A DNA stretch of 64,000 nucleotides, taken from assembly GCA_027924645.1 (NCBI GenBank), contig BSBN01001363.1, positions 310,001 through 374,000 on the forward strand, written 5' to 3'. Source of the stretch: Cunninghamia lanceolata (Eukaryota > Streptophyta > Pinopsida > Cupressales > Cupressaceae). Below are positions 24,801 to 37,817 of this stretch, piece after piece. Below the pieces are notes generated by a model. It had not been told where the DNA came from and did no database searches. It saw only the letters and a list, made by a program, of their open reading frames with translations. The position numbers and the translations under genes were made by a program. Position 1 is the stretch's first letter; every line of letters starts with the position of its first letter.

Positions 24801-27419
24801 AAACACCGTTAACCCTGGAAGATAAATGGAGGCTGTAGCATGCAACATCGAAGTGATTAGGGTATTCGTCATACAGCAATCTCTGTCCGCACTCATAGTT
24901 TATATAGCAGTAATAATGTCTTAAGAGTTTATGCGTACTGCAGTTGTTAGAGGTGAAAGTCTAAACTTAGTCAGGTTTAATCTGTAGGCTGCCGTTGTCT
25001 TAGCTGGTGCACGTCTGAAAAGTTTGGGGTGACCTCAAGATAGCCAGTGAAGGCAAGATGGTCATTAGCCAACTGTTGGTATAATGTAGTAGTAGTTCCA
25101 AGTGTAATTTGAGCAGCTGTCTGTTTCTAATAGCTACTGTCTCGTTTTGGCTAATCCTCACATCTGAATATCTCGAAAATCTGATAACAGATTCGGCTGC
25201 AGCAGTGGGATAGAGAAATTATCAACATAGCTCTTCTTACAGGCAGAAAGCCATTCTAGCATACTAACGAATGCAGTTCGCTTACTGAGTTGAAAAGAGA
25301 TTGCTGTGAGGGCAAAACCGTGGTCTTCTTTATCACATCATAAACACTCTCCAGTTCTTTCCGATTTACGTGGATACTGTAAACGCAGTAAAATTTGCAA
25401 GTTCAGAGAACATAGCCGGAAGTCATCAGACCAGATGCATATCATTCACGTCAGTGATTAAACAGTCAATAGCAGTTTTTACACCTCAGTAATAAAATAT
25501 CCCAAGCTGTTCGCATAGGGCGCAAATACGATCATTCTCTTGAGAAAGTAAATCACTATAAGATCAGTATTGGAGATAACTTCAAATCATCATAATAGAA
25601 TTCTTTTGGATTTCGTGTTTGAATTTCGCCTCGTGTGATTGCCGTTCAGCCATGAGACATCTCTCTTAGCGTTATAATCCTTAATAGAATAAACTAGTCT
25701 GATAAGATTGAAGGATAGTATATAAGATTGTATCTGGAATTAAGTGGTTCTTACGTCAATTACTGTAATGATTTAGTTAATCAATTTACTGATCTTTTGA
25801 AGCAAAATAAGGATTTGTTAGAAATGTAGTTGCAAGTGTTAAGATATAATGTTGATTTTATTTCAGAAGTTGTTTGCATTAAAACTAAGAATGAATTGTA
25901 GTATTTCATCTCTTGAGTTTTGAATTGAATTGTTTGAGTGCTGTAATGAGTCGTATTGAGGTTGTTCAAACTTGTATTCCAGAGGCTGAGTTGTCGTTGT
26001 TAAGTATTGGCAACTGGTGTATTGCTGTTTTATGATTGTGATGTAATAGCGTTTATATGTATCAAACAAAGTGTGTAGTATAATGAGGTACTGTCACGGT
26101 TGAATGTTGTGTCTTGTAAAGTAATAATCTCGGGATGAGATATCAATCCTCTTGTGACCTTATTGTACTGTTTTGTCGTAAGGAGAGCCCTGAAATCTGT
26201 AAAAGAATAAAGTTATGTAATGTTAAAAGTATTGGATCACAATTGATGTTATGATTCTATTTTGATGCAAGAGGGTTTATGCCTTGCAGTGTTCATTTAC
26301 GTGTATGGTTATAAGTCTTGCATGATGTTTTAAGGTTGACTAGGTGTTAGGAAGGAGAGTGGCTTTCAACGTGGGGCCGGCGCCCAAAGTGGCAGTCAGG
26401 ATAACCCGTTGGAAGTAGATTAATCAAGTGATAACCTAAAAGTTAACTAGGGGGTTAAGGGTAGATCTCACACTAATAAGATTAATGTATTCCTCTCCCA
26501 TGGCCTGTAGTGCTTGTTTAGACTAAGGATGGGTAGAGAAGGCCTGGTCGGCATCATTGACTTCCTTGTCCTCATGAAAGGAAGGTCGATTCCGCATGTG
26601 TCACCCTATGGGGCCGGCGCCTAGTGAGAGGCTGTCAGGATAACCATAGATGGGGGCCGGCGCCTAGTGAGAGGCTGTCAGGATAACCCATGTTAGGACC
26701 ATGCGATGACACTCTCCCTACTACAACCTAGCATCCCTTGTTCGGTCTCTCCTCGTTTGTTTTGTGTCGCCTCTGGAAATGAAGTGAAAGTTAAGTTATG
26801 TTGTGCTGCATTGTTATAGCCATGTGTTGTATTGGCATTGGCCGTCCTTTGTTCTTGTTTGTCTTTCGTCTACCTGACTGTCAGTGTTTGGGACCTCATG
26901 TTAACTCCTAGCTCGGGGGGTGGACCTTAGGGTTCCACATGGTCGGGTGGAAGAGCTACTTTATCCATTGGTTCTCTTGTCAGGATCTTATGCAGAAAAG
27001 GATTTGTTTCAGTTATACTTGTTTCAATGATGATGACGTAAGTGTACAACCTTGTACCAGATTTATGTAACAGAATATGCTTTATGTATGTGACTTTAGA
27101 CGTAGACCAAAAGTGGCATTGTAATGATGTTTTGATGTACTTATATAAAAGCATTTCAGTGACGTATCTTATCATGCTGATTCTGTTATCTGATGCTTGC
27201 AATGAATGTGAATGAGTTGTTTATTGAAAAAGAATTTGGATCAATTACTGATGTATGTTAATTTTTATGTTAGTTGATTGGTTAAGTGATGCAGCCTTGG
27301 TCCCTTAGAGAATATGTTGTAATTAGTTGTGTAACTTACTTTATCAGTTTTAAAAAAAAAATTCCTGTTTTATATTGCATACATGTGTATTCTTTAAGGC
27401 GTTCAAGGCGGGCGTTACA
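21837..27419 (+). repeat. LTR 2, shared middle LTR (5583 bp)
   Basis: It serves as 3' LTR of copy 1 and 5' LTR of copy 2. At LTR positions 427, 1637 and 1934 it carries the LTR 3 state (G, C, G), not that of LTR 1. Private changes are at 23475 (A), 25176 (A) and in the A-run near 27350. This fits a recombinant middle LTR whose left part came from a 3' LTR. The TATA box is at 22951-22958. Confidence 0.95.
22951..22958 (+). promoter_or_regulatory. Candidate TATA box, LTR 2
   Basis: TATAAAAG at the same LTR position (1115) as in LTR 1. It would drive copy 2, and could read through from the middle of the array. Confidence 0.6.
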
Positions 27420-27421
27420 TC

Positions 27422-27433
27422 TGGTATCAGAGC
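27422..27433 (+). promoter_or_regulatory. Primer-binding site, internal region 2
   Basis: TGGTATCAGAGC, two bases past the end of LTR 2, identical to the site of copy 1. Confidence 0.92.
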
Positions 27434-27572
27434 CAAGTTACTAACACTGGGTACTCTGGTTTTATAATTAGCCCATTAAGCTATGCTAGTTGCTTAAACT
27501 CTGAAGGACATATTTATTTTTAGTCCTTGCCTAACAACCTGAAGTTTGTTCTTGGATGTGTTGTCCAGGAAG

Positions 27573-30500
27573 ATGCCTAGGGTGCGAGGCCGAGGACGTG
27601 GTCGAGGTAGGGGTCGTGGGAGAGGTGTTGAAGTCAGCCCTCCTCCTAGCTCCCCTCATAGAAGTACACAAGAAGGTGGAAGCGAGAATCAGGAGAATCA
27701 GGTTCAGCCTGAGGGTGCACAACTACGCCAGCTCCTTGAGGAGGTGCTTGCTCGTCTTGGTCCGAGGCAGGAGGTGGTGCAACCGGGAGAAAGAGAAAGA
27801 GAAAGATCTCCTAGAAGGAGAGAGGTCACAGCTGAACAAGAAGCCATTCTTGCGGGCCACATGAGAGATCTGATGAGAGCCCGTCCTCCTACTTTCGATG
27901 GCTCCGGTAGCGGTTTGGAAGCAGAAACATGGCTCATCAATTTGGAGAGATGCTTTGCTATGCATCCATATGGCAGCAACACTAAGGCAAGATGCGCCAT
28001 CATGCATCTAAGAGGATTCGCCTCTACTTGGTGGCGTCTTGAGGAACAAAAGTTGCATCTAGATATTGCGACAATTTCATGGGAACTATTTCTGGATAGG
28101 TTCAGAGCTCGATTTTTATCTGATCACTGGAGGCAACGACGAGCGGATGAATTCCATGGGTTGAGACAGATGGCCATGACAGTGGAACAGTATGAGCGCA
28201 GGTTTTATGAACTCAAGCAATATGCAGGGATTGGAAACGACGAGGCCATGTTAGTTCAGCATTTTATCAGAGGTCTGAATGCACGCATCAGCGGAGGAGT
28301 TCGTGTGTTCGAGCCGAAGACCATGGAGGTAGCAGTGGAGAAGGCTAGATTGGTGGAAGAGAACTTGACCATGGCCCTAGGGGGTCATACAGGTGTACAG
28401 ATTGGTAGCTCATCTCGAGCAGGTTCAGGTTTCCGAGGTGGTCAGTCGCATGCAGCAGGTAACTCGAGGAGTCATCAAGTACCTTCTAAGAGTGGACAGC
28501 AACAACAACAGTTTTCTCAGACGAAATCAAGAAACTCTCAGTATCAGCAAAGCAACAGATTTCATTCTAGAAAGGATCGAAGTTGGCAGAGAGTTAAACG
28601 TGATCGTGCCAGTCAACCAGCGCAAAGCACACAATCTGCAGCAAGCAGAGGTAGTTTTCAGCAGTCAAATGCTCCTGTAGGCGGTGGAGGTTTTGGCAGG
28701 GGAACAGGATGTTTTTCTTGCGGTCAGCAGGGCCACATTGCTAGACAGTGCCCGCATAAGAATACTTCAGGATTTGGTCAGAGACCCGCAGCTTCAGAGC
28801 CCACTGTTGGTGATGCAGGCAGATCACATAGAGTGTTTGCGGCGGTGGACAATCGCCAAGCGGAGCACCAAGGTACCGTTGTGGAGACTACAGGTGTCTT
28901 GCGAGGTATTACCATTTCTGTTCTTTTTGACTCTGGTGCTTCAGATTCTTTTATTTCCCCTTCTATAGTGGAACGTTGCAAATTAGTGGCAGCAAAGCAA
29001 GATGTTAAGTGGCAGGTGGAATTGGCCTCGGGATCTAGAGTATCAGTAGACTCTCTTGTGCATGGTTGCGAGTTGAGGATAGGACCTTTATCTTCCACAG
29101 CGGATCTTCGCATTATACCATTAGGATCCTATGACATAGTGCTGGGAATGGATTGGTTGGATGCTCATCAAGCGGTGATAGACTGTCGCCGCAAATTAGT
29201 AAGGTGTGTTGATGATTCGGGCAAAGAAGTAGAAGTGGTTGGGATTCAGAGACCCATCTCCTTGCGCATGATTTCTGCTATGCAATTGAAGAGATGTCTG
29301 CGTCAAGGATGCAAGTTGTTTGCTGTAACAGTTAATGACTCAGATTTTGGGGAAAATAGGGAGGCATCCCTTGATGATTATCCTATTCTCAAGGAGTATG
29401 AGGATGTCTTTCCTAGCGAAATTCCAGGTATGCCACCGAAGCGGGATATTGATTTCAAGATAGACCTTGTTCCTGGAGCAGAGCCTATTTCACGAGCTCC
29501 ATATCGAATGACTACTCAGGAACTTAAGGAGCTTCGCTTGCAGCTAGAAGAGTTATTAGCGAAGGGATTCATACGTCCGAGTGTCTCTCCATGGGGAGCA
29601 CCTGTGATTTTTGTGAAGAAGAAGGATGGATCTCTGCGTTTGTGCATCGACTATCGGCAGCTTAATAAGGTGACTGTGAAGAACAGGTACCCATTGCCGC
29701 GAATTGATGACCTTTTTGATCAGATCAAGGGAGCTAAGGTATTTTCGAAGATAGACCTAAAATCAGGATATCATCAGTTGCGCATTTTTGAGGCTGACAT
29801 CCACAAGACAGCATTTCGCACTCGCTATGGGCATTATGAGTTCACGGTTGTACCTTTTGGATTGACTAATGCGCCATCAGTATTCATGAGCCTGATGAAT
29901 GGTGTGTTCCGTACCTATCTGGATAGATTTGTTCTTGTCTTCTTAGATGATATATTGATTTATTCAAGGTCTATGGAGGAGCATGAAGAGCATTTGCGGC
30001 AGGTTTTGCAGTGTTTAAGAGAAAATCAGTTGTATGCAAATTTGGCTAAATGTGATTTCTTTCAAACTGAAGTAAAATATTTGGGACATGTTATTTCGGA
30101 TAAGGGTATTGCAGTGGATCCTTCAAAGATTCAAGCGATCATGGATTGGCCTGCTCCTACCAATGTTTCGGAGGTTCGTAGTTTCATGGGTTTAGCAGGC
30201 TATTATCGGCGATTTGTGGAAGGATTTTCAAAGATAGCTTACCCTATAACTTCACTTCAGAGAAAAGGAAAGAAGTTCATATGGTCAGATCGGTGTCAAG
30301 CAGCCTTTCAGAGTCTTAAGGAGCGGTTAACCAGTGCACCTATTCTAGCAGTGCCGGATCCTGCCGGAGATTTTGTGGTTTGTACTGATGCATCTTTGGA
30401 AGGTTTAGGAGCAGTTTTAATGCAGGAGGGTCGTGTGATAGCTTACGAGTCCCGTAAACTCAAAGATCATGAGTTGAATTATCCTACACATGACCTAGAG

Positions 30501-32207
30501 TTAGCTGCAGTTGTTCATGCATTGGTAAGATGGAGACACTTCTTGCTGGGGCATCGGTTTGAGCTGCACAGTGATCACCGAAGTTTACAGTATATCTTTA
30601 CTCAGCCAAACCTGAATGCGAGACAGAGGCGATGGATGGAGTTTCTATGTGAGTATGATTTTGAGGTAAAATATATCCAAGGTAAGGAGAATGTGGTGGC
30701 GGATGCCCTTAGTCGTCGAAGACATGAACTTTTATCTATTACTCTTGGAGTGGATTTGAGAGGGCAGGTTCTTGCAGCTCTCCCTGCAGATAGATGGTAT
30801 CAGGAAGTGAAAGCTGAAGTGGAGTCTGGTAGAGCCTTGGAGGGTAGATATGCTGGGTATTCTATCGAGTCGGATGGTCTCTTGCGACATTTAGATCGCA
30901 TTTATGTGCCTTCTACAGAGGGTCTCCGCACCCTAATCATGACTGAGGCTCATCGGGCACCTTATTCTGCGCATCCAGGTGTCAAGAAGATGTATGCAGA
31001 CCTTCGTCAGATATATTTTTGGGCCGGAATGAAGAGGGATATTGCTGATTTTGTTTCGAGATGCTTAGAATGTCAGAGGGTTAAGGCGGAACATCAGCAT
31101 CCCGCAGGTCTTCTTCAGCCACATCTTATTCCGGAATGGAAATGGGACATCATTTCAATAGACTTTATAGTTGGTTTACCCATGTCTTCTCGTCGCCATG
31201 ATGCGATAATGGTCACTGTAGACAGGCTTACGAAAGTAGCACATTTTTCTCCTGTCCGATCTTCATATAATGCTTCTTCTGTGGCCAAAATTTTCATGGA
31301 GGATATCATCAGATTGCACGGGATTCCTCGCAAGATTATCTCCGATCGTGATCCAGTTTTTACTTCAGCTCTTTGGACATCTCTTCAGCATGCTTTGGGG
31401 ACTCAATTGAACTTCAGTTCAGCTTATCATCCAGAGACTGATGGGCAAACTGAGAGGGTCAATCAGGTCCTCGAGGATATGCTCCGTATGTATGTGATGG
31501 ATCAGCAAAACCGATGGGAAGATTATTTGTATTTGGTGGAGTTTGCGTACAATAATGGGTACCACAGTTCCATTGGCATGTCTCCTTTTCAGGCCCTGTT
31601 TGGTCGTCCTTGTCGTACCCCATTGAGTTGGGATCGCCTTGAGGATAGAGTTCTCCTAGGTCCTCAGATGCTCCAAGAGATGGAGCAGCAGGTTGATCGC
31701 ATCAGAGAGCACCTGGTAGCAGCTCAGGATAGACAGAAGAAATATGCAGATGCTCACAGACTTGATCGTCAGTTTTCAGTTGGTGATCGGGTGTTCTTGC
31801 GGGTGCGTCCGCGAAAGAGTCCGATCCGTTACGGAAAAGGCTCTAAGCTCGCGCCACGCTTTGTGGGGCCATTCGAGGTTTTGGAGAGGATCGGTCCTGT
31901 TGCATACCGTCTTGCTTTGCCGCCTAGCTTGTCACGCGTCCATGACGTATTTCATGTTTCTGTTCTTAGACCTTATCACCCAGATATTTCTCATGTCCTT
32001 GACTGGAATGCTTTACAGGTAGAGGACGGGCAGCTAGCTTTGGAGCCCGTAGGCATTTTAGAGCACAGGCGACTCGCTCTCAGGGGCAGAGCCATAGAGC
32101 AGGTAAGGGTCCAATGGGATCCTAATGATGAGACTTCAGCGACCTGGGAAGATACTTCCCGTATGCGAGAGCTATATCCATATTTGTTCGCAGGCTTCCA
32201 GGAGTAA
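27573..32207 (+). CDS. Gag-Pol polyprotein, Ty3/gypsy chromovirus, copy 2
   Basis: The second copy also has 1544 residues and no internal stop; the start ATG at 27573 was chosen as in copy 1. All domains and catalytic residues listed for copy 1 are retained at the same positions. By comparing the translations I find three differences from copy 1: D123N in gag, H890Y after the RT, and K1435E between integrase and tail. None is a known catalytic or metal-binding residue. Such near identity over 4.6 kb means the internal regions became separate very recently, or are kept alike by gene conversion. It is followed by a polypurine tract and LTR 3. Confidence 0.95.
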   Translation: MPRVRGRGRGRGRGRGRGVEVSPPPSSPHRSTQEGGSENQENQVQPEGAQLRQLLEEVLARLGPRQEVVQPGERERERSPRRREVTAEQEAILAGHMRDLMRARPPTFDGSGSGLEAETWLINLERCFAMHPYGSNTKARCAIMHLRGFASTWWRLEEQKLHLDIATISWELFLDRFRARFLSDHWRQRRADEFHGLRQMAMTVEQYERRFYELKQYAGIGNDEAMLVQHFIRGLNARISGGVRVFEPKTMEVAVEKARLVEENLTMALGGHTGVQIGSSSRAGSGFRGGQSHAAGNSRSHQVPSKSGQQQQQFSQTKSRNSQYQQSNRFHSRKDRSWQRVKRDRASQPAQSTQSAASRGSFQQSNAPVGGGGFGRGTGCFSCGQQGHIARQCPHKNTSGFGQRPAASEPTVGDAGRSHRVFAAVDNRQAEHQGTVVETTGVLRGITISVLFDSGASDSFISPSIVERCKLVAAKQDVKWQVELASGSRVSVDSLVHGCELRIGPLSSTADLRIIPLGSYDIVLGMDWLDAHQAVIDCRRKLVRCVDDSGKEVEVVGIQRPISLRMISAMQLKRCLRQGCKLFAVTVNDSDFGENREASLDDYPILKEYEDVFPSEIPGMPPKRDIDFKIDLVPGAEPISRAPYRMTTQELKELRLQLEELLAKGFIRPSVSPWGAPVIFVKKKDGSLRLCIDYRQLNKVTVKNRYPLPRIDDLFDQIKGAKVFSKIDLKSGYHQLRIFEADIHKTAFRTRYGHYEFTVVPFGLTNAPSVFMSLMNGVFRTYLDRFVLVFLDDILIYSRSMEEHEEHLRQVLQCLRENQLYANLAKCDFFQTEVKYLGHVISDKGIAVDPSKIQAIMDWPAPTNVSEVRSFMGLAGYYRRFVEGFSKIAYPITSLQRKGKKFIWSDRCQAAFQSLKERLTSAPILAVPDPAGDFVVCTDASLEGLGAVLMQEGRVIAYESRKLKDHELNYPTHDLELAAVVHALVRWRHFLLGHRFELHSDHRSLQYIFTQPNLNARQRRWMEFLCEYDFEVKYIQGKENVVADALSRRRHELLSITLGVDLRGQVLAALPADRWYQEVKAEVESGRALEGRYAGYSIESDGLLRHLDRIYVPSTEGLRTLIMTEAHRAPYSAHPGVKKMYADLRQIYFWAGMKRDIADFVSRCLECQRVKAEHQHPAGLLQPHLIPEWKWDIISIDFIVGLPMSSRRHDAIMVTVDRLTKVAHFSPVRSSYNASSVAKIFMEDIIRLHGIPRKIISDRDPVFTSALWTSLQHALGTQLNFSSAYHPETDGQTERVNQVLEDMLRMYVMDQQNRWEDYLYLVEFAYNNGYHSSIGMSPFQALFGRPCRTPLSWDRLEDRVLLGPQMLQEMEQQVDRIREHLVAAQDRQKKYADAHRLDRQFSVGDRVFLRVRPRKSPIRYGKGSKLAPRFVGPFEVLERIGPVAYRLALPPSLSRVHDVFHVSVLRPYHPDISHVLDWNALQVEDGQLALEPVGILEHRRLALRGRAIEQVRVQWDPNDETSATWEDTSRMRELYPYLFAGFQE

Positions 32208-32217
32208 GCCTGATCCT

Positions 32218-32229
32218 AGGGGGGGAGGA
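32218..32229 (+). promoter_or_regulatory. Polypurine tract, internal region 2
   Basis: AGGGGGGGAGGA abuts the TG of LTR 3, identical to that of copy 1. Confidence 0.9.
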
Positions 32230-35200
32230 TGTAGTACCCCTCAGCTTATCGTCTTTTGGACTGATGGTTGCTTAGTAGTATTGGACATTTTGACAGTATT
32301 TTTAGATCGTTGATGATGGATTTCTAGTTATTTTGCCTATTTCAGTATGAACTTAATTGTTATGATAACAGATATTGATGTTGGATTATGTCATTATGCT
32401 TTACAATTTGATAAACGAACTGATGTTTTAGATGCTTTGATGTTATTCATTATATGGGATCGGAAGTTAGCTAATCATTTTATGTCATAGATTAGTAATC
32501 TGATATCTTGTTCAATGTAGTGATTATTATTTTAAAACGTGAATGGAACAGTGTTGTATTACTCGTTCACGAGTACCCTACCTCACTGCGATTTCCATTC
32601 ACGATAGGACTGCATGTGATGTATATGTATATCTTGTTACGGTTAACTGTGCGTCGCTGCAGGATGCAGGTACTTGGCATCGACTCCACCTGATTACAGG
32701 TCTGAGCGTGCCTTCGCCAATGGATTAGTTGGTTGGAGTTAATATGAGGTCCCTAGTCAGTGTTCCTTCGTCGTCAGTTCACCCTTGTGGTTATTGGTTG
32801 TCATTCGCCCATGTCTCACTGTCAGGTAACATTGTATTTTGGAGTCAAACCAAGTTCAAAGGTGTTTAAGTATGTGCGGTAATGTTGTGCTTTAATTAGA
32901 AATATTCTACGGAAGAGCCTAGTGTTGTTAAATAGACATATTGTCGTTAGTTGTCGATTTAAGTTATAAATAAATTATTATTTTAATAGAGGTGTTGTTG
33001 ATAAATAAGTTCTAAGAAGTTGTATTATTCGATATAATATTATTTATGATAAATATTTAAATAAATAAATAATTATAGCCATGCTTGTAAATTGTGTTTC
33101 ACAACTAGACTAATAAAATAAATTATAGGATAGTACAAAAATATGGATAGTTGAAATAGTACTATTCTATTAATAATAATATTTTGGGGTCGGTTATAAA
33201 GAAAATAATAATAATAATAAAATAAAGTACCTAATAATTGGGAATCATTAAATTAAATTAAAAAAAAATATACATTTTCTTAAAAAAAAAGAAGCTTCTC
33301 GGAATCTTGTGGGAAACCCTAGGAGAAGAGAAAGGGACTGAGTTATAAAAGAGTTGTCGGTGCAACAAGGAGATCAACACAGGGATAAGGAAGAAGCAGC
33401 TGGGAACTGCAACAATTGGAGCGGGTTCGTCACGGTGGTTGCGAAATCAGGTTCCATCGATTGCCTTATCTCTGAACTTCCTTTCAATCTGCAAAATGTG
33501 TTTTTAGTTTGTTTGATTTCGCATTGTTCGGCAGTCTGTCCTTTCTGTGTGTGAACAGCAACCTCTCTTAGGGTTTAAATACATAGGTACTGCCCAAGGA
33601 TTCTGTAAGTCAAATGCTTTCTTTCCTTTCACTGGTTGCCGAATTATTCCGCATACATTCTCAGACCGGCGAGATCTTGGTAGGGTTTGTAGGACACCTC
33701 GATAGAGTTGCCATGAACCGCTGATGGTTTCAGCTAGTCGTCCCTGTAAAGTCTGATCAAGGTTATTAGTGTTTTCTCTCTGTGTTAGCTGGAAACTGTC
33801 AGGGAAACCCGCTGTATGTCTCTTGTACCCAACGATCTGCTTAGGCTGCGTGCTTGCTCCCACATCTGCAAACTGGAAATCCTTTTTGCTCAGAAACCTG
33901 TATAGCGATTGTAACTGGAGATTGACTGCTGAGCATACAAGAAACTGAAACCGTAGGTCTCAACAAGCACAACGCATTGGAATTTTCCTTCCAGCGTAAA
34001 TGAATGGAAATGGAGGCAGCTAGGGTTCGTTTCTGATTTGCGTTTTGGAAAACCTGGGCTGTTGATTTCATTTCTGTAGGACGGATGGTCTTGCGAGGGT
34101 TGACAGGAAACTTTAATTGGTAGATCTGCAATAGAGGAAGGGAATTCAACTTCAATATCTCTGTAGTCTTAGATTTAAGCAAACAAGGGCGTCTCTAGAA
34201 TCTTATTGCGTGGTAAGGGGAGCTATACCATTTGTCTTTGCAATATATGACTTTGTAAATAGATTGAAGCGTCTAGGTTGTGACGGTAAATGTTAGATAT
34301 TAGGGATGAATGTCGTCTTTGGCTCAGATATGGTTCTCCATAATACGTCATCCCTACTTTAGAGTTTGGTTACCAGCGAATTCTGGCTATCGAGAGGATC
34401 AAAAAAATCCTTCTCCTGTTCTTTATAGCTGAGCGGCCAGGTGGTGTTGTCCTTGGGGTTAAACCCACGGGTTCATTTCTCCATTGTCTAGCGCATTCCT
34501 TAGCTGGAGTTCTTTTTTGTTTGATACCTTTCTGCACACGCCTCAGTGTTATCTTGTCATGGATCTCCATGAAAGTGTAGGAGGAGTCCCTCAAGGACAA
34601 TGCGTTCTAACAGCCAGATCGATCTTATCACCTGGAGCAAATCGAACTTACAGAAATGCCTAGACTTGCGTAAATTCCCAAGCGTGTAAATGTAGAGTCT
34701 TTCTAGAGAGGTTGAATGCTTATTTTGGCAGGCTGTTCGTTGCTGTTTAACCCTAGTGTAGCGATCTGGCCGGCACCCCATTCGTCATGCCTTGTAGCGT
34801 CTGATAAGGTTTTGTGGGAGACGCTGCATATTGTTAAGTCAGGGCGCGATGGGAGGGGATGAGTCGAGTAGTTGTCTCACCATTCGCTCTCATTTGAAGT
34901 TCTGCTTGTTAAAAGAAAACGGGTGAGCCAACTTGTCTGAGAGTCTATGTTTTTAGCTGCAGTTGATATTGGCTATTAGTGGATCGGGATATCAGGTCAC
35001 GCTGCAAGGTTGAAATGCTCGCTGCCGTGGCCTTATTGCCGATCGCTCTTGTTGCAGTCACAGAAGTCTTTTCAACGTGACCATTTTATGGCCACCGTCA
35101 GTCATTGTCAGTTTTGCGACGATGATTCGTTGTACACCAGCCATCATATAGATTGGGATAGCGCGTTATCACTGGCTTTCAAACACGCTGAGCAAACACC

Positions 35201-37812
35201 GTTAACCCTGGAAGATAAATGGAGGCTGTAGCATGCAACATCGAAGTGATTAGGGTATTCGTCATACAGCAATCTCTGTCCGCACTCATAGTTTATATAG
35301 CAGTAATAATGTCTTAAGAGTTTATGCGTACTGCAGTTGTTAGAGGTGAAAGTCTAAACTTAGTCAGGTTTAATCTGTAGGCTGCCGTTGTCTTAGCTGG
35401 TGCACGTCTGAAAAGTTTGGGGTGACCTCAAGATAGCCAGTGAAGGCAAGATGGTCATTAGCCAACTGTTGGTATAATGTAGTAGTAGTTCCAAGTGTAA
35501 TTTGAGCAGCTGTCTGTTTCTAATAGCTACTGTCTCGTTTTGGCTAATCCTCACATCTGAATATCTCGGAAATCTGATAACAGATTCGGCTGCAGCAGTG
35601 GGATAGAGAAATTATCAACATAGCTCTTCTTACAGGCAGAAAGCCATTCTAGCATACTAACGAATGCAGTTCGCTTACTGAGTTGAAAAGAGATTGCTGT
35701 GAGGGCAAAACCGTGGTCTTCTTTATCACATCATAAACACTCTCCAGTTCTTTCCGATTTACGTGGATACTGTAAACGCAGTAAAATTTGCAAGTTCAGA
35801 GAACATAGCCGGAAGTCATCAGACCAGATGCATATCATTCACGTCAGTGATTAAACAGTCAATAGCAGTTTTTACACCTCAGTAATAAAATATCCCAAGC
35901 TGTTCGCATAGGGCGCAAATACGATCATTCTCTTGAGAAAGTAAATCACTATAAGATCAGTATTGGAGATAACTTCAAATCATCATAATAGAATTCTTTT
36001 GGATTTCGTGTTTGAATTTCGCCTCGTGTGATTGCCGTTCAGCCATGAGACATCTCTCTTAGCGTTATAATCCTTAATAGAATAAACTAGTCTGATAAGA
36101 TTGAAGGATAGTATATAAGATTGTATCTGGAATTAAGTGGTTCTTACGTCAATTACTGTAATGATTTAGTTAATCAATTTACTGATCTTTTGAAGCAAAA
36201 TAAGGATTTGTTAGAAATGTAGTTGCAAGTGTTAAGATATAATGTTGATTTTATTTCAGAAGTTGTTTGCATTAAAACTAAGAATGAATTGTAGTATTTC
36301 ATCTCTTGAGTTTTGAATTGAATTGTTTGAGTGCTGTAATGAGTCGTATTGAGGTTGTTCAAACTTGTATTCCAGAGGCTGAGTTGTCGTTGTTAAGTAT
36401 TGGCAACTGGTGTATTGCTGTTTTATGATTGTGATGTAATAGCGTTTATATGTATCAAACAAAGTGTGTAGTATAATGAGGTACTGTCACGGTTGAATGT
36501 TGTGTCTTGTAAAGTAATAATCTCGGGATGAGATATCAATCCTCTTGTGACCTTATTGTACTGTTTTGTCGTAAGGAGAGCCCTGAAATCTGTAAAAGAA
36601 TAAAGTTATGTAATGTTAAAAGTATTGGATCACAATTGATGTTATGATTCTATTTTGATGCAAGAGGGTTTATGCCTTGCAGTGTTCATTTACGTGTATG
36701 GTTATAAGTCTTGCATGATGTTTTAAGGTTGACTAGGTGTTAGGAAGGAGAGTGGCTTTCAACGTGGGGCCGGCGCCCAAAGTGGCAGTCAGGATAACCC
36801 GTTGGAAGTAGATTAATCAAGTGATAACCTAAAAGTTAACTAGGGGGTTAAGGGTAGATCTCACACTAATAAGATTAATGTATTCCTCTCCCATGGCCTG
36901 TAGTGCTTGTTTAGACTAAGGATGGGTAGAGAAGGCCTGGTCGGCATCATTGACTTCCTTGTCCTCATGAAAGGAAGGTCGATTCCGCATGTGTCACCCT
37001 ATGGGGCCGGCGCCTAGTGAGAGGCTGTCAGGATAACCATAGATGGGGGCCGGCGCCTAGTGAGAGGCTGTCAGGATAACCCATGTTAGGACCATGCGAT
37101 GACACTCTCCCTACTACAACCTAGCATCCCTTGTTCGGTCTCTCCTCGTTTGTTTTGTGTCGCCTCTGGAAATGAAGTGAAAGTTAAGTTATGTTGTGCT
37201 GCATTGTTATAGCCATGTGTTGTATTGGCATTGGCCGTCCTTTGTTCTTGTTTGTCTTTCGTCTACCTGACTGTCAGTGTTTGGGACCTCATGTTAACTC
37301 CTAGCTCGGGGGGTGGACCTTAGGGTTCCACATGGTCGGGTGGAAGAGCTACTTTATCCATTGGTTCTCTTGTCAGGATCTTATGCAGAAAAGGATTTGT
37401 TTCAGTTATACTTGTTTCAATGATGATGACGTAAGTGTACAACCTTGTACCAGATTTATGTAACAGAATATGCTTTATGTATGTGACTTTAGACGTAGAC
37501 CAAAAGTGGCATTGTAATGATGTTTTGATGTACTTATATAAAAGCATTTCAGTGACGTATCTTATCATGCTGATTCTGTTATCTGATGCTTGCAATGAAT
37601 GTGAATGAGTTGTTTATTGAAAAAGAATTTGGATCAATTACTGATGTATGTTAATTTTTATGTTAGTTGATTGGTTAAGTGATGCAGCCTTGGTCCCTTA
37701 GAGAATATGTTGTAATTAGTTGTGTAACTTACTTTATCAGTTTTAAAAAAAAATTTCCTGTTTTATATTGCATACATGTGTATTCTTTAAGGCGTTCAAG
37801 GCGGGCGTTACA
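32230..37812 (+). repeat. LTR 3 (5583 bp)
   Basis: The outer 3' LTR starts TGTAGTACCCC, ends CGTTACA, and is followed by the AGTAA duplication. Its TATA box is at 33344-33351. By eye it differs from LTR 1 at only a handful of bases, so the insertion is young. Confidence 0.95.
33344..33351 (+). promoter_or_regulatory. Candidate TATA box, LTR 3
   Basis: TATAAAAG at LTR position 1115. A transcript from here would read out of the element into the solo LTR remnant and the octamer array. Confidence 0.55.
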
Positions 37813-37817
37813 AGTAA
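37813..37817. repeat. Target-site duplication AGTAA, right
   Basis: It matches 11439-11443. The target was the loop side of the hairpin in the older LTR. Confidence 0.93.

Larger units (their letters stand above)
11444..37812 (+). mobile_element. Tandem Ty3/gypsy retrotransposon, LTR-INT-LTR-INT-LTR
   Basis: This 26,369-bp element has three 5583-bp LTRs (11444-17026, 21837-27419, 32230-37812) and two 4810-bp internal regions. The period is exactly 10393 bp. One 5-bp target duplication (AGTAA) encloses the whole, so it entered as one element and was then expanded by LTR-LTR unequal recombination. Each internal region holds an initiator-Met primer-binding site, a gag-pol polyprotein with C-terminal chromodomain-like region, and a polypurine tract touching the next LTR. 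Domain order RT-RNase H-integrase places it in Ty3/gypsy. The tail ending in a WE...[13 protein letters not shown] motif resembles the Tekay/Del chromovirus lineage. LTRs longer than the internal region are unusual. Confidence 0.95.

Noticed and set aside
11444..37812. Two independent adjacent insertions instead of a tandem element
   Set aside because: There is only one AGTAA duplication around the whole. Copies share a single middle LTR without intervening duplication, and the period is exact. An assembly duplication remains possible but is weakened by private differences in LTR 2 and three residue changes between the polyproteins.
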